Assembly (NCBI GenBank): GCA_017643495.1
Contig: JAEPNK010000002.1
Span: 124,001 to 188,000 of the forward strand
Length of the DNA stretch: 64,000 bases
Direction of reading: 5' to 3'
From: Rhizobiaceae bacterium
GTDB lineage: Bacteria; Pseudomonadota; Alphaproteobacteria; Rhizobiales; Rhizobiaceae
Both the position numbers and the translations under genes were made by a program. A model generated the notes under the pieces. That model was given only the letters and a program-made list of their open reading frames with translations, searched no databases and had not been told where the DNA came from. Positions 8,678-17,765 of this stretch are shown in pieces (the stretch's first letter is position 1; every line of letters starts with the position of its first letter).

Positions 8678-9547
8678 GTGTCAGAAGACGCAATCAACAC
8701 ACTCAACCGGAAACTTGACCAGATCGCATCCATTCTGGAGGCCCGCTTCGGACGTGTGGCAGAACCGGTTGATTTCCAGGCAGCCGACGCATTCGTCTGG
8801 CAAGCGGAAACCGGCAACCTGCAACCCGTTCCCAGGGTCAATCGGGTTGAGATGGAAATGCTGAAAGGCATTGACCGTGTTCGCGACATTCTGGTTGAAA
8901 ACACGCAGCGTTTCGCAAAGGGGTTCGCCGCAAACAATGCGCTCTTGTGGGGCGCACGGGGCATGGGGAAGTCTTCCCTGGTGAAAGCCGCCCATGCCCA
9001 TGTTCTGGCAGAAATTCCGCAAAGCAATCTCAAGCTGGTTGAAATACACCGGGAAGACATTGATTCACTTCCACTTCTTCTGAGTGAAGTGCGGGGAAAA
9101 CCTGTCAGGGTTATCCTGTTCTGTGATGACCTGTCATTCGATCATGATGATACTTCCTACAAATCCCTCAAGGCAGCACTTGACGGCGGTGTGGAAGGCA
9201 GGCCGGAGAATGTCATCTTTTACGCCACGTCAAACCGCCGTCACCTGTTACCCCGGGACATGATGGAAAATGAACGCTCAACAGCAATCAACCCCAGCGA
9301 GGCGGTAGAAGAAAAGGTCTCGCTGTCAGACAGGTTTGGACTGTGGCTGGGCTTCCACAAATGTGATCAGGACGATTATCTCGACATGGTTCAAGGCTAC
9401 GTCGATCATTACGGCATCAAGATAGATACCGACCAGTTGCGCAGTCAGGCGCTGGAATGGGCTACAACGAGGGGCAGCCGTTCCGGCCGCGTTGCATGGC
9501 AATTTGTGCAGGACCTGGCCGGACAAGGCGGGATCAGCGTCAAGTAA
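8678..9547 (+). CDS. DUF815-family AAA+ ATPase
   Basis: A 289-residue ATP-binding protein of the DUF815 family; its exact role is unknown. It has an N-terminal alpha-helical part, then Walker A GARGMGKS at about 92-99, a Walker B-like FCDDLSFD at about 148-155, and a sensor-like YATSNRRHLLP near residue 188. I chose GTG at 8678 because AGGAG lies 8 bases upstream; longer in-frame starts (TTG 8606, ATG 8639) add a segment without family resemblance. It is transcribed alone, divergent from yajC-secDF, an arrangement common in Hyphomicrobiales. Its 3' end faces nlpD. Confidence 0.88.
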   Translation: MSEDAINTLNRKLDQIASILEARFGRVAEPVDFQAADAFVWQAETGNLQPVPRVNRVEMEMLKGIDRVRDILVENTQRFAKGFAANNALLWGARGMGKSSLVKAAHAHVLAEIPQSNLKLVEIHREDIDSLPLLLSEVRGKPVRVILFCDDLSFDHDDTSYKSLKAALDGGVEGRPENVIFYATSNRRHLLPRDMMENERSTAINPSEAVEEKVSLSDRFGLWLGFHKCDQDDYLDMVQGYVDHYGIKIDTDQLRSQALEWATTRGSRSGRVAWQFVQDLAGQGGISVK

Positions 9548-9605
9548 TGATCATGCCCACCCTGTCCGGCAGGCATGCCATTTCAACCGGGATTACCCTG
9601 CAGGG

Positions 9606-11108
9606 TTAGCCGGCCAGATATTTTTTGGGATCAACCGGCTTTGAGTTCTTGCGCAACTCGAAATGAAGCTTGGGCCGGTCTGCAGAGCCGGTCTTGCCGG
9701 ATCTTGCAATGGTTTGGCCACGGTTTACGCGGTCACCCTTCGAGACGTTGAAGTCCTTGTTGTGGGCATATGCGGAAACCCAGTCATCAGCATGCCGGAT
9801 AAGGATCAGGTTGCCATAGCTGGAAATTTCACTGCCAGCATAGATGACGACACCGTTTTCAGCTGCCTTGACGGCTGTACCCTCCGGGACCGATATATCG
9901 AGACCTTCATTCTTTCCAGAACCTGCTGTGTCGCCAAAACCGGAGACAACCCGCCCCTTTACAGGCCAGCGGAAACTGGAGATACCGGATCTTTCAGGCG
10001 CTTTCGCACTTGTATCCACTGAGGCTACATTTGATGGCTTCACCTTTTCAGGAGCCTTTTCGGCTGCTGGAGGAGTGGCAATCTTCGCAGGACCAAACCG
10101 TTCGGCAGAAACGGTTTTCGAGACATCATTTGTCACCTGCGAAGGATTAACTGAAGCAACCTTGTAAGGACGTTTTTCCGGCACCGCCACATTGTTCAGC
10201 GAGGCCTCACCAAGGTAACCGGTTGTTGCCCGCGCGTGGCGTGTCTTTGGATTGTTGTCAGGCGCAGATACCGGCGAACTGGCTGAGAAAATATAGTTTG
10301 GTATCAAAACCTTCTGGCCGGCCTGCAAGCTGCTTGCATCCTTCAGGCCGTTTGCCTTGACGATGGCCGAAACAGGAACCCCATACCGCTTTGACAGGTT
10401 GTACAGTGTCTCCCCTTCACGGGCAGTGATCGTTGTCGCACCAACTGAACTCCAGCCACCTTCCTTGGAAGTGCCAGCATTGCTGGCAGAAACCTTTGCC
10501 ACAGGCTGAACTGCAGGCTGACGAACCGAAGCCGTGGTAACATTGTCCGTGCCGGACGCAGATGGCGGAATGTACACGGATTTTGATTGAACCTCAGGCT
10601 TTGGCGGCGTGTAAGCCGGAGCAGCGTAGCTTTGTTGCGGCGCTGACGGACCGGACAGCTTGGTCCCGGAAATTGAGGAAGACTGCCAGCTTGGCGAACG
10701 ACCTGAAGAAGCCGACTGACCATTTGCCGTCTGCGCAGCAGCAGGCGGACGGTATGCCTGCGGAGGATTGTAAGACGCCTGAGGCGCAACATAAGTCGGC
10801 TCCGGCGCATGGTTGATACCGGCAGGATATTGTGGAGGAGCTACATTAGAGAGCGGCGTCACGCGAGACTGCGGTGAACGGACACTGGCTGTGGTAATCG
10901 TATCCAGATCACCCTGGGCGCCGGGATACTCATTATTGGCAGCCTGGTTCTGAGCTTGTGGAACAGCGGATTGATAGAAGTTGTCATCAAAGCGCTGAAA
11001 CCCTGAACTGCAACCGGCAATGGCAATGCCCAAAACTCCCAAGGAGCAGGCTTTTTGCAGCAGACGGATGCGATTACCCAGTACACGTGAACGCATTACA
11101 ACACTCAT
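9606..11108 (-). CDS. nlpD: NlpD-like lipoprotein with LysM and degenerate LytM/M23 domain
   Basis: A 500-residue predicted lipoprotein. Its signal peptide ends in a lipobox with Cys33. Residues about 40-220 are Pro/Gln/Ser-rich and disordered, a LysM peptidoglycan-binding domain lies at about 226-271, and an M23 (LytM) domain at about 379-498. The zinc site is incomplete: the first His of HxGxD is Asn400 (Asp404 kept), and the HxH pair reads Lys480-Leu-His482, with His449 kept. As in E. coli NlpD/EnvC, this suggests an amidase activator rather than an active endopeptidase (inference). It lies downstream of pcm and surE, the same neighbourhood as in E. coli. Confidence 0.88.
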   Translation of the reverse strand: MSVVMRSRVLGNRIRLLQKACSLGVLGIAIAGCSSGFQRFDDNFYQSAVPQAQNQAANNEYPGAQGDLDTITTASVRSPQSRVTPLSNVAPPQYPAGINHAPEPTYVAPQASYNPPQAYRPPAAAQTANGQSASSGRSPSWQSSSISGTKLSGPSAPQQSYAAPAYTPPKPEVQSKSVYIPPSASGTDNVTTASVRQPAVQPVAKVSASNAGTSKEGGWSSVGATTITAREGETLYNLSKRYGVPVSAIVKANGLKDASSLQAGQKVLIPNYIFSASSPVSAPDNNPKTRHARATTGYLGEASLNNVAVPEKRPYKVASVNPSQVTNDVSKTVSAERFGPAKIATPPAAEKAPEKVKPSNVASVDTSAKAPERSGISSFRWPVKGRVVSGFGDTAGSGKNEGLDISVPEGTAVKAAENGVVIYAGSEISSYGNLILIRHADDWVSAYAHNKDFNVSKGDRVNRGQTIARSGKTGSADRPKLHFELRKNSKPVDPKKYLAG

Positions 11109-11214
11109 TTACAAACTCAATACTGGATGCATTAAAGCTTGTTAATCTTACTGTAGCGTTAAGAGGATTGTAAAAACTGGACATTCCGGCCACAGCGCAT
11201 GCAACCGGCACCCG

Positions 11215-11859
11215 TCATATGGCGCGGGATACGCCTTCAATGAACTGCTGGGTGCGGACCGGAAACAACTCCTCGACCTGCAACCGGGAACCGATCTTCA
11301 ACAGTCGGGTCATGATTTGTTGCCCGTCCTGCGGACCTATCGGTGCGATCATCACACCATTGGCGGCAATGTTGTCTATGAATTGCCGCGGTACTTCGGG
11401 AAAGGAAAAATTGGAAACTATCCTGTCACTGATCCCGAATTCGGTACCGGCCACGGAACCATCCATGAGTTTGACAATAACATTGTCGATACCAAGCTGT
11501 TTGAGGCGGTCTTCGGCTTTTTCCCGCAAGGTGCGATACCGCTCCATCGTGACGATCTTCTCTCCGAGATGCCCAAGCAGAGCAGCCTGATAACCGGTAC
11601 CTGTTCCCAGTTCCAGAATCCGGTGGCGTGGATCAACGTCCAGCGCTGAAAGCACACGGGCCACCATGTTGGCAGAAGTCATGGTCTGGCCGCACTCGAT
11701 CGGCATCTGTCCCTTGGCATAGGCTTCATTGACATGAATAACCGGGACGAAGTTCCTTCGCGGAACGGCTTCAAAGGCAGAAAGAAGACGGTGATCCGTA
11801 ATACCGTTCGAGCGCAGTTGCAGAAGAAATTTTGCAAGTGCTTCCCGGTTGGTATTCAT
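11215..11859 (-). CDS. pcm: Protein-L-isoaspartate O-methyltransferase
   Basis: A 214-residue SAM-dependent enzyme that methylates L-isoaspartyl residues in damaged proteins so they can return to aspartate. Motif I for SAM binding is ILELGTGTGYQAALL near residue 79. The family-specific PIECGQTMTSANMVA block near residue 53 and the PVRTQQFIEG-type C-terminus are present. It starts 3 bases after surE ends, and the two are presumably translated from one message. A second, more divergent Pcm-like gene occurs at 37091-37744. Confidence 0.95.
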   Translation of the reverse strand: MNTNREALAKFLLQLRSNGITDHRLLSAFEAVPRRNFVPVIHVNEAYAKGQMPIECGQTMTSANMVARVLSALDVDPRHRILELGTGTGYQAALLGHLGEKIVTMERYRTLREKAEDRLKQLGIDNVIVKLMDGSVAGTEFGISDRIVSNFSFPEVPRQFIDNIAANGVMIAPIGPQDGQQIMTRLLKIGSRLQVEELFPVRTQQFIEGVSRAI

Positions 11860-11862
11860 GGT

Positions 11863-12618
11863 TCAGAACCGTTCATGCAGGGAGAGAGCGAAGTCCGCAT
11901 CAGTCATGTCGAGCTTCAACGGTGTTACGGATACACGGTTCTCGCGCAAGGCCGTGATGTCGGAACTCTTGCGCTGGTCAGGGACTTCTCGTCCGAAACG
12001 CAGCCAGTAATAGGGAAAACCGCGTCCGTCACTGCGCTTCTCCATGAACAGCCCATGTGTAAAGGCTCCCTGCACGGTTACCTCGACGCCAGAAACTTCA
12101 TCAGCTGAGCAATTCGGGAAATTGAGATTGATCAGGGTTTTTGGTGGAAAGTCCACATCAAGCAGTTTCCTGATGATATCAGGAGCCAGGGTTTCGCAGG
12201 TTTCCCACTTCACATGCCGGATTCCTTCCTCAAAATCATAGGCCTGGGAAACTGCGACAGACTTGACGCCGAGCAAGGCCCCCTCGATAGCCCCGGCCAC
12301 CGTACCGGAATAGGTTATGTCATCAGCGATGTTCTGGCCGGAATTCACCCCCGAGATCACAAGGTCCGGAGGCTCGGGCATCAGTTCTCGCACCCCCATG
12401 ATGACACAATCAGTTGGCGTCCCCGAAAGGGCAAAATGCTTGTCGGCAATCTTTCGCAGACGCAACGGGTGTGACAGCGTCAGGGAATGGGCAAGCCCGG
12501 ACTGGTCCGTTTCAGGTGCCACAACCCAGACGTCATCAGTAAAGCTTCGTGCAATCTTCTCAGCAGAAGCAAGGCCGGGTGCATTGATGCCATCATCATT
12601 GGTTACAAGTATGCGCAT
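11863..12618 (-). CDS. surE: 5'/3'-nucleotidase SurE
   Basis: A 251-residue metal-dependent phosphatase acting on nucleoside monophosphates. The N-terminus [15 protein letters not shown] contains the metal-binding Asp-Asp pair, and [19 protein letters not shown] near residue 90 is the second conserved block. ATG at 12618 was chosen because it gives the family N-terminus; an in-frame start 51 bases upstream would lie inside serS. It is 2 bases downstream of serS and 3 bases upstream of pcm, so serS-surE-pcm look translationally linked. Confidence 0.96.
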   Translation of the reverse strand: MRILVTNDDGINAPGLASAEKIARSFTDDVWVVAPETDQSGLAHSLTLSHPLRLRKIADKHFALSGTPTDCVIMGVRELMPEPPDLVISGVNSGQNIADDITYSGTVAGAIEGALLGVKSVAVSQAYDFEEGIRHVKWETCETLAPDIIRKLLDVDFPPKTLINLNFPNCSADEVSGVEVTVQGAFTHGLFMEKRSDGRGFPYYWLRFGREVPDQRKSSDITALRENRVSVTPLKLDMTDADFALSLHERF

Positions 12619-12620
12619 GA

Positions 12621-13901
12621 TCAAGCCTTCCCGATTACACTTGCGCCACCCATATAGGAGCGCAGGCATTCAGGAATCGTGATTGAACCATCCTCATTCT
12701 GGTAATTCTCGATTACCGCTATCAATGCACGGCCAGCAGCCACACCCGAGCCATTGAGTGTATGAACGTAGTCAATGGTCTTGCCTTCACCTGTTCGGTA
12801 ACGCGCATTCATGCGACGTGCCTGAAAATCTCCACAGACCGAACAACTGGATATTTCCCGGTAAGCCCCCTGCCCCGGCAACCAGACTTCAACGTCGTAA
12901 GTCTTGCGGGCAGAAAAACCCATGTCTCCCGTACACAGGGTCACAGTGCGGAAATGCAAGCCCAGATCCTTCAAGACCTGCTCGGCGCAATCAAGCATGC
13001 GATCAAGTTCTGCAAGGGACGCTTCCGGCCTGGTGATGGATACAAGTTCACATTTCATGAACTGGTGCTGCCGCAGCATTCCTCTTGTATCGCGACCTGC
13101 AGAGCCGGCTTCGGAGCGGAAACAGGGCGTAAGCGCTGTGAAGCGCAATGGCAACTCCGCTTCATCCAGAATTTGCTCGCGCACCAGATTTGTCAGCGGA
13201 ACTTCAGCCGTTGGAATCAACCAGCGGTCGTCTGTCGTGCGGAACTGGTCTTCTGCAAATTTGGGCAACTGGCCGGTACCGAACAGGGCATTGTCACGTA
13301 CCAGCAATGGTGGTGTGACCTCTTCATAACCGTTTTGCTGTGTATGCCGGTCAAGCATGAACTGGCCAAGTGCGCGCTCCAGCCGGGCAATATCCTTCCT
13401 CAGGATAACAAACCTGCTGCCGGAAAGAAGGGCCGCCCTTTCAAAATCCATCTGGCCAAGCGCCTCACCGATTTCAAAATGCTCCTTCGGCTCGAAATCG
13501 AAAACCGGCTTTTCACCGTGGCTGCGGTAGAGCACATTGTCGTCCTCGTCATCACCAACCGGCGTATCTTCCAGCGGGATGTTGGGAAGCGCAGAAACAA
13601 GCCCGGTCAGTTCAGCACTGATCTGCCTCTCTTCGTCTTCCCCGGTTTGCAGAAACTGCTTGAGCCCGGCCACTTCTGTTTTCAACGCTTCCGCACGTTC
13701 CTTGTCGCCACTACCCATGGCCGCGCCAATTTCCTTGGAGGCTGCGTTACGTCTGGTCTGGGCTTCCTGCACCTTGGCAATGTGCGCACGACGCTTCTCG
13801 TCCAACGCAAGTATTTCCGTAGACCTGGCTTCGACACCTCGCTTGGCCAAACCTTGATCAAATGCCTTAGGATTTTCTTTTATCTGCTTGATATCAAACA
13901 T
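12621..13901 (-). CDS. serS: Seryl-tRNA synthetase
   Basis: A 426-residue class II aminoacyl-tRNA synthetase charging tRNA-Ser. The N-terminal coiled-coil arm that grips the tRNA long variable arm covers about residues 30-100. Class II motif 2 appears as [21 protein letters not shown] near residue 275, and motif 3 as [16 protein letters not shown] near residue 385. Length and domain order are normal. It lies between tatC and surE on the same strand. Confidence 0.98.
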   Translation of the reverse strand: MFDIKQIKENPKAFDQGLAKRGVEARSTEILALDEKRRAHIAKVQEAQTRRNAASKEIGAAMGSGDKERAEALKTEVAGLKQFLQTGEDEERQISAELTGLVSALPNIPLEDTPVGDDEDDNVLYRSHGEKPVFDFEPKEHFEIGEALGQMDFERAALLSGSRFVILRKDIARLERALGQFMLDRHTQQNGYEEVTPPLLVRDNALFGTGQLPKFAEDQFRTTDDRWLIPTAEVPLTNLVREQILDEAELPLRFTALTPCFRSEAGSAGRDTRGMLRQHQFMKCELVSITRPEASLAELDRMLDCAEQVLKDLGLHFRTVTLCTGDMGFSARKTYDVEVWLPGQGAYREISSCSVCGDFQARRMNARYRTGEGKTIDYVHTLNGSGVAAGRALIAVIENYQNEDGSITIPECLRSYMGGASVIGKA

Positions 13902-13944
13902 TATTACACCAAAATACTGTAAATTTCAGGCGATCCGGAACGGA

Positions 13945-14751
13945 TCAGGAGGATGCCACATCTGTAGTATCAGATTCTTCCTCGGAAGCCTTGTCCTTGC
14001 GCTTCTTTTCAATACGTCGAGCGGCAAGAATTGAGATTTCATAGAGAAGAATTGTCGGCAATGCCAATCCGAGCTGACTTACCGGATCAGGCGGCGTGAG
14101 CACAGCGGCAGCAACAAATGCCAGCAGGATCGCATATTTTCTTTTTTGGGACAGCGTTTCCGCGGATACGAGATCCGCCGTTGCCAATAGTGTGATTGCA
14201 ACCGGCAACTGGAAAACAAGGCCGAAGGCAAAAATCAGGGTCATGATCAGGCTGAGATAACTGCCAACAGCCTGAAGGTTCTGGATTTCGGCAGTGCCGT
14301 TTCCACCGACCTGCTCAAGCGAGAGAAAGAACTGTGTCGCAAGAGGCATGATCAGGAAATAAACCAGCGCAGCACCAATAGTGAAAAGTATTGGGGTAGC
14401 GATCAAAAAGGGAAGAAAAGCCCCCTTCTCGTTCTTGTACAAACCGGGCGCTACAAACTTGTAAATCTGCGTGGCAATTACCGGAAACGCGATATACATC
14501 GCTCCGAAAAAAGCAATCTTGATGTCTACAAAGAATTTTTCCTGAAGTGCCGTATAGACGAATTTGACGTCATTCGTCCCTGCTCCCCACTGGTATGGCT
14601 TGACCAGCAGATTGAAAATATCGGCAGAGAAAAAGAAACAGATCAGGAAAAAGACAGCAATCGCTATAACCGACTTCACCAGCCGGTCACGCAATTCTAC
14701 AAGATGTTCGATAAGCGGCGCGCTTGTGTCTTCAAGTTCATCAGTGCTCAT
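13945..14751 (-). CDS. tatC: Sec-independent protein translocase TatC
   Basis: A 268-residue, six-helix inner-membrane receptor of the twin-arginine pathway. The N-terminal IEHLVELRDRL (about residues 14-24) is the cytoplasmic site that recognises the twin-arginine motif. Periplasmic and transmembrane blocks such as FGLVFQLPV near residue 172 and AAVLTPPDPVSQ near residue 217 fit the family. The tail (KKRKDKASEEESDTTD) is charged. Its ATG overlaps the tatB stop codon as ATGA. Confidence 0.97.
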   Translation of the reverse strand: MSTDELEDTSAPLIEHLVELRDRLVKSVIAIAVFFLICFFFSADIFNLLVKPYQWGAGTNDVKFVYTALQEKFFVDIKIAFFGAMYIAFPVIATQIYKFVAPGLYKNEKGAFLPFLIATPILFTIGAALVYFLIMPLATQFFLSLEQVGGNGTAEIQNLQAVGSYLSLIMTLIFAFGLVFQLPVAITLLATADLVSAETLSQKRKYAILLAFVAAAVLTPPDPVSQLGLALPTILLYEISILAARRIEKKRKDKASEEESDTTDVASS

Positions 14752-15296
14752 GTTGTGCTCTTGGCTGATTTGCTTGTAGACGCAGTTCTGCTAGCAGTCT
14801 TGCGTGTTCCGGCAGGTTTGCGGCCACTGCTTGCAGTTTTCTTCGGGGTCCTGGCTGTTGATTTGCGGGTAGCAGTCTTTTTGGGCGCCTTGCTTGTCCG
14901 GGCAGCAGCCTGCTTCTTCGCAGTTTCAGGTTGTCCCGGATCGTCGGGAAACTCCTCGGCAACCGCCCCCTGGTCTTTCTTCAGTTTTTCGGTTGCTTCT
15001 GCCCCCGGATCAATCTTCACGCCTTCATTGATCGAATCCGTAAAGTCGTTCATCGCATTTTTTGCATCTTCAAGCGGGGCGAATGTCTTGTTCTTGGCAA
15101 GGTCTGTTACTTCATCAAGCTCGGCTTCCTTCAACGCATCATTGAACTGGCGCTGAAAATCGTTTGCCATGCGCTTGACGTTGCCAATGGTCTTGCCGAG
15201 ACCGCGCAGCATTCCCGGCAGGTCCTTGGGACCAACCACGATAATTGCCACACAGGCAATCACCAACATTTCCGACCATGCAAAATTACTGAACAA
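14748..15296 (-). CDS. tatB: Sec-independent protein translocase TatB
   Basis: A 182-residue TatB. One N-terminal membrane helix (WSEMLVIACVAIIVVGPKDLP, about residues 7-27) is followed by an amphipathic helix (LRGLGKTIGNVKRMANDFQ) and a long soluble tail. The start is TTG at 15296, chosen because it gives the usual MF-x-x-x-W-SE N-terminus and no in-frame ATG is available; the ribosome site is weak. From about residue 130 the tail is an Ala/Thr/Ser/Lys/Arg-rich low-complexity stretch. It overlaps tatC by four bases and lies 75 bases after tatA. Confidence 0.94.
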   Translation of the reverse strand: MFSNFAWSEMLVIACVAIIVVGPKDLPGMLRGLGKTIGNVKRMANDFQRQFNDALKEAELDEVTDLAKNKTFAPLEDAKNAMNDFTDSINEGVKIDPGAEATEKLKKDQGAVAEEFPDDPGQPETAKKQAAARTSKAPKKTATRKSTARTPKKTASSGRKPAGTRKTASRTASTSKSAKSTT

Positions 15297-15371
15297 GGAT
15301 CATATCCCGCGTAAGAAGAAGAGCAGCAACCGGCGCGGCCCCGCAGGTAACAACTGAATCAAGGCCATCAG

Positions 15372-15587
15372 TCAGCTGGTTGAGGTCTTGTCCTCGGTTT
15401 TGTTGACCGGATCAGAAGCTTGCGCCTCGATCGTGCGACCATTGTCATCTTCTTTTTCGTTCAGGCCTTTTTTGAACGAATTGATGCCTTTCGCAACATC
15501 GCCCATCAGTTCGGAGATTTTTCCCCGACCGAACAGCAGCACCACAACAACAGCGATGATGACAATCTGCCAAACTCCAATATTCAT
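15372..15587 (-). CDS. tatA: Sec-independent protein translocase TatA
   Basis: A 71-residue pore-forming Tat subunit. It has one membrane helix ([16 protein letters not shown], about residues 5-20), the FGRGK hinge, and an amphipathic helix [19 protein letters not shown], then an acidic tail. ATG at 15587 was chosen because GGGAG lies six bases upstream; an in-frame TTG two codons earlier is less likely. It is the first gene of tatABC. Confidence 0.96.
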   Translation of the reverse strand: MNIGVWQIVIIAVVVVLLFGRGKISELMGDVAKGINSFKKGLNEKEDDNGRTIEAQASDPVNKTEDKTSTS

Positions 15588-15748
15588 GTCCAACTCCCGT
15601 TACGCTTTGCGGGTCTTGCCCGCATTTATTATGCCATCAGGTTCTAAAGGCAGGACCATGCCACCGCAACCCGTACTCTTCTCGATAAATAGGCGAATGC
15701 CGCTCTTCATGCCAGTAAAATATCATTCAGCATCCGGATCAGGTACAA

Positions 15749-16897
15749 TCAGCCTTCATCATCAAAAATCATCATCCGGTCCAGATCGGCGTTCAACAGT
15801 ACCAATGACGTATCATTCGGCAGTTCATTTGCACGAATTCGGACGTTGAACGGCTCATCCAGGTCTTCAACCATGATCTCGAGCAACTCGGACGTTCCGA
15901 TGAAACGTCTTGCCACAATACGGCCTACCGTCCCTTTACCCTGATTCTGATACGAATTCACAGTGACGTCAGTATGACGAATGGCAACACGAAGGCTGCC
16001 TGAATGCACATGATCGGATGCCATCGAGCCGAATACGGTCCGAACTGTGGTTTCATCCATTTGCGCCGGAATGACATTGATTTCAGAGAAAAACCCGGCG
16101 GTAAATAGTGAATTTGGCCGGTAGTAAAGATCGTGCGCGCTGCCATATTGCACCAGTTTCCCGTCGCGAATAAGGGCGATGCGATCTCCAACCCGCAACG
16201 CTTCCTCGGCATCATGTGTAACAATGATGCATGTGGAGCGTGTCTCGCGCAGCAAATCAAGGCTTTGGTCCCGCACGGCATCACGCAGCCTGGAATCAAG
16301 GCCCGAAAACGGTTCATCCATGAGCAGGATGCCGGGTCTGGGCGCCAACGCCCGGGCAAGTGCAACACGCTGCTGCTCGCCCCCTGAAAGCACATGGGGA
16401 TATTGTTGCGCCCTGTCCTCAAGACCAACCCGTGAAAGGACACGCAAGGCCTGTGACTTTGCATCCTTGCGGCCCAGATCCGACAGACCGTATTCAACAT
16501 TCTGCTGGATCGTCAAATGGGGAAAAAGCGCATAATCCTGAAAGACAAGGCCAACTCCACGTTTGTCAGGTGGAACGAAATGCCTTTCGTCCGCAATGAT
16601 CCTGCCATCGACAACCACACGGCCTGATTGCGCCCTGACAAGACCTGCGGCTATTCTTAGTAGCGTCGTCTTGCCGGAGCCCGAAGGACCCAACAGGCAA
16701 AGCACTTCGCCAGGTTTTACACCGAGCGTAACATCGTCGAGTATCTGTTTGCCCCTGATGCTGTAGGAAATGTTCTGAAAATCAAGGCTGGAAGCAATGG
16801 TGACCCCGGCAGAATTACGCTTGCCCCAACGGTTTGACCAGCCGGAGCCAGACTTCTGCTGAGCTGCGGATTGACTGTTCGGACTGGTATTGCTCAT
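15749..16897 (-). CDS. Orphan ABC transporter ATPase (iron/spermidine importer type)
   Basis: A 382-residue cytoplasmic ABC ATPase of the group that includes FbpC and PotA. Walker A GPSGSGKT is at about 70-77, the Q-loop is FQDYALFPH, the signature is LSGGEQQRVALARAL, Walker B with D-loop is LLMDEPFSGLD, and the H-loop His is in IVTHDAEEAL. The C-terminal ~110 residues look like the regulatory TOBE-type domain. About 38 N-terminal residues are Ser/Gln/Asn-rich and not part of the fold. No permease or binding protein lies beside it, so the substrate is unknown. It sits between tatA and scpB. The ATG at 16897 is uncertain; a GTG lies three codons upstream. Confidence 0.87.
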   Translation of the reverse strand: MSNTSPNSQSAAQQKSGSGWSNRWGKRNSAGVTIASSLDFQNISYSIRGKQILDDVTLGVKPGEVLCLLGPSGSGKTTLLRIAAGLVRAQSGRVVVDGRIIADERHFVPPDKRGVGLVFQDYALFPHLTIQQNVEYGLSDLGRKDAKSQALRVLSRVGLEDRAQQYPHVLSGGEQQRVALARALAPRPGILLMDEPFSGLDSRLRDAVRDQSLDLLRETRSTCIIVTHDAEEALRVGDRIALIRDGKLVQYGSAHDLYYRPNSLFTAGFFSEINVIPAQMDETTVRTVFGSMASDHVHSGSLRVAIRHTDVTVNSYQNQGKGTVGRIVARRFIGTSELLEIMVEDLDEPFNVRIRANELPNDTSLVLLNADLDRMMIFDDEG

Positions 16898-17046
16898 CAG
16901 GTGCACTGCTCTTCACGGAGTTGCTCAATCACAGGACATTCACCGACCTGCAGAGAACATCACATGGCAACGCTATAGCGGCAAACCTTGCCGAATGGCA
17001 ATTCCGCTCAGTGCTGCATTTTGCCCCGGACAATGCCTGGCCGGGT

Positions 17047-17763
17047 CTACTCGTCCAAATCCAGAGGTGAAAGCAAACCCAATTCTTCCAGATCCTGCGG
17101 CTCCAGCGGGTCCTCGTCCTCGGCCAGTTCCTCGCTGTCATTGGGTTCGGGAACAACGAAATTCGCCGGCACTTGGGAACGCAACAAGCCTGCTCCCTTG
17201 AGTTCTTCAAGACCGGGCAAATCCCTGAGTTCCTCAAGCCCGAACTGGTCCAGAAATGCCAATGTTGTCCCATAGGTTACAGGCCTGCCGGGCGTTTTTC
17301 TCCGCCCACGCATCCGGACCCATTGCGTTTCCAGCAGCACATCCAGTGTACCCTTGGAAGTGGATACCCCGCGAATTTCCTCTATTTCTGCGCGGGTTAC
17401 CGGTTGATGGTAAGCAATGATGGCAAGCACTTCGAGCGCTGCTCGCGACAGCTTGCGCGTGTCGACGGCTTCCTTTTGCAGCAAAAAGCCCAGATCATCC
17501 GCAGTCCGGAAAGCCCAATGGTCTCCGAGTTTGACCAGATTGACCCCGCGGCCTGAATAAGCTTGCTGCAACTCACGCATCAGGGGTTCCAGCTCGATGT
17601 CTTCAGGCAACCGTTCAAGAAGCGCTTTTTCCGAAACCGGCTCACTTGATGCAAACACAATGGCTTCAACCATTCGCAACTGTTCACGCAAGTCCTGTGA
17701 TTGCCGGTCCCCTCCGCCTGTAGGGTCGAAAGACAGTATTTCAGCTTCGTGTGGTTGTCCCAT
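17047..17763 (-). CDS. scpB: Segregation and condensation protein B
   Basis: A 238-residue kite subunit of the SMC-ScpAB condensin complex, involved in chromosome compaction and segregation. The paired winged-helix domains are visible: QLRMVEAIVFASSEPVSEKAL near residue 27 and LSRAALEVLAIIAYHQPVTRAEIEEIRG near residue 107, the latter the most conserved family block. The C-terminal ~45 residues are acidic. ATG at 17763 was chosen because GGGGGA lies eight bases upstream; an in-frame TTG two codons earlier is possible. It starts 2 bases after scpA ends. Confidence 0.95.
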   Translation of the reverse strand: MGQPHEAEILSFDPTGGGDRQSQDLREQLRMVEAIVFASSEPVSEKALLERLPEDIELEPLMRELQQAYSGRGVNLVKLGDHWAFRTADDLGFLLQKEAVDTRKLSRAALEVLAIIAYHQPVTRAEIEEIRGVSTSKGTLDVLLETQWVRMRGRRKTPGRPVTYGTTLAFLDQFGLEELRDLPGLEELKGAGLLRSQVPANFVVPEPNDSEELAEDEDPLEPQDLEELGLLSPLDLDE

Positions 17764-17765
17764 GA

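Noticed and set aside
9595-9606. ACCCTGCAGGGT palindrome between the DUF815 gene and nlpD
   Set aside because: It is perfect but has no loop and no T-run, so it is not a terminator; no other role could be supported.
11132-11145. TTAA-N6-TTAA upstream of nlpD, similar to a CtrA site
   Set aside because: The CtrA consensus has a 7-base spacer; this one has 6, and AT-rich words of this kind are common by chance.
12762-13922. Long open frame (386 codons) on the plus strand opposite serS
   Set aside because: It lies wholly antisense to an unmistakable seryl-tRNA synthetase, has no recognisable motifs and no ribosome site; it is a codon-bias shadow.
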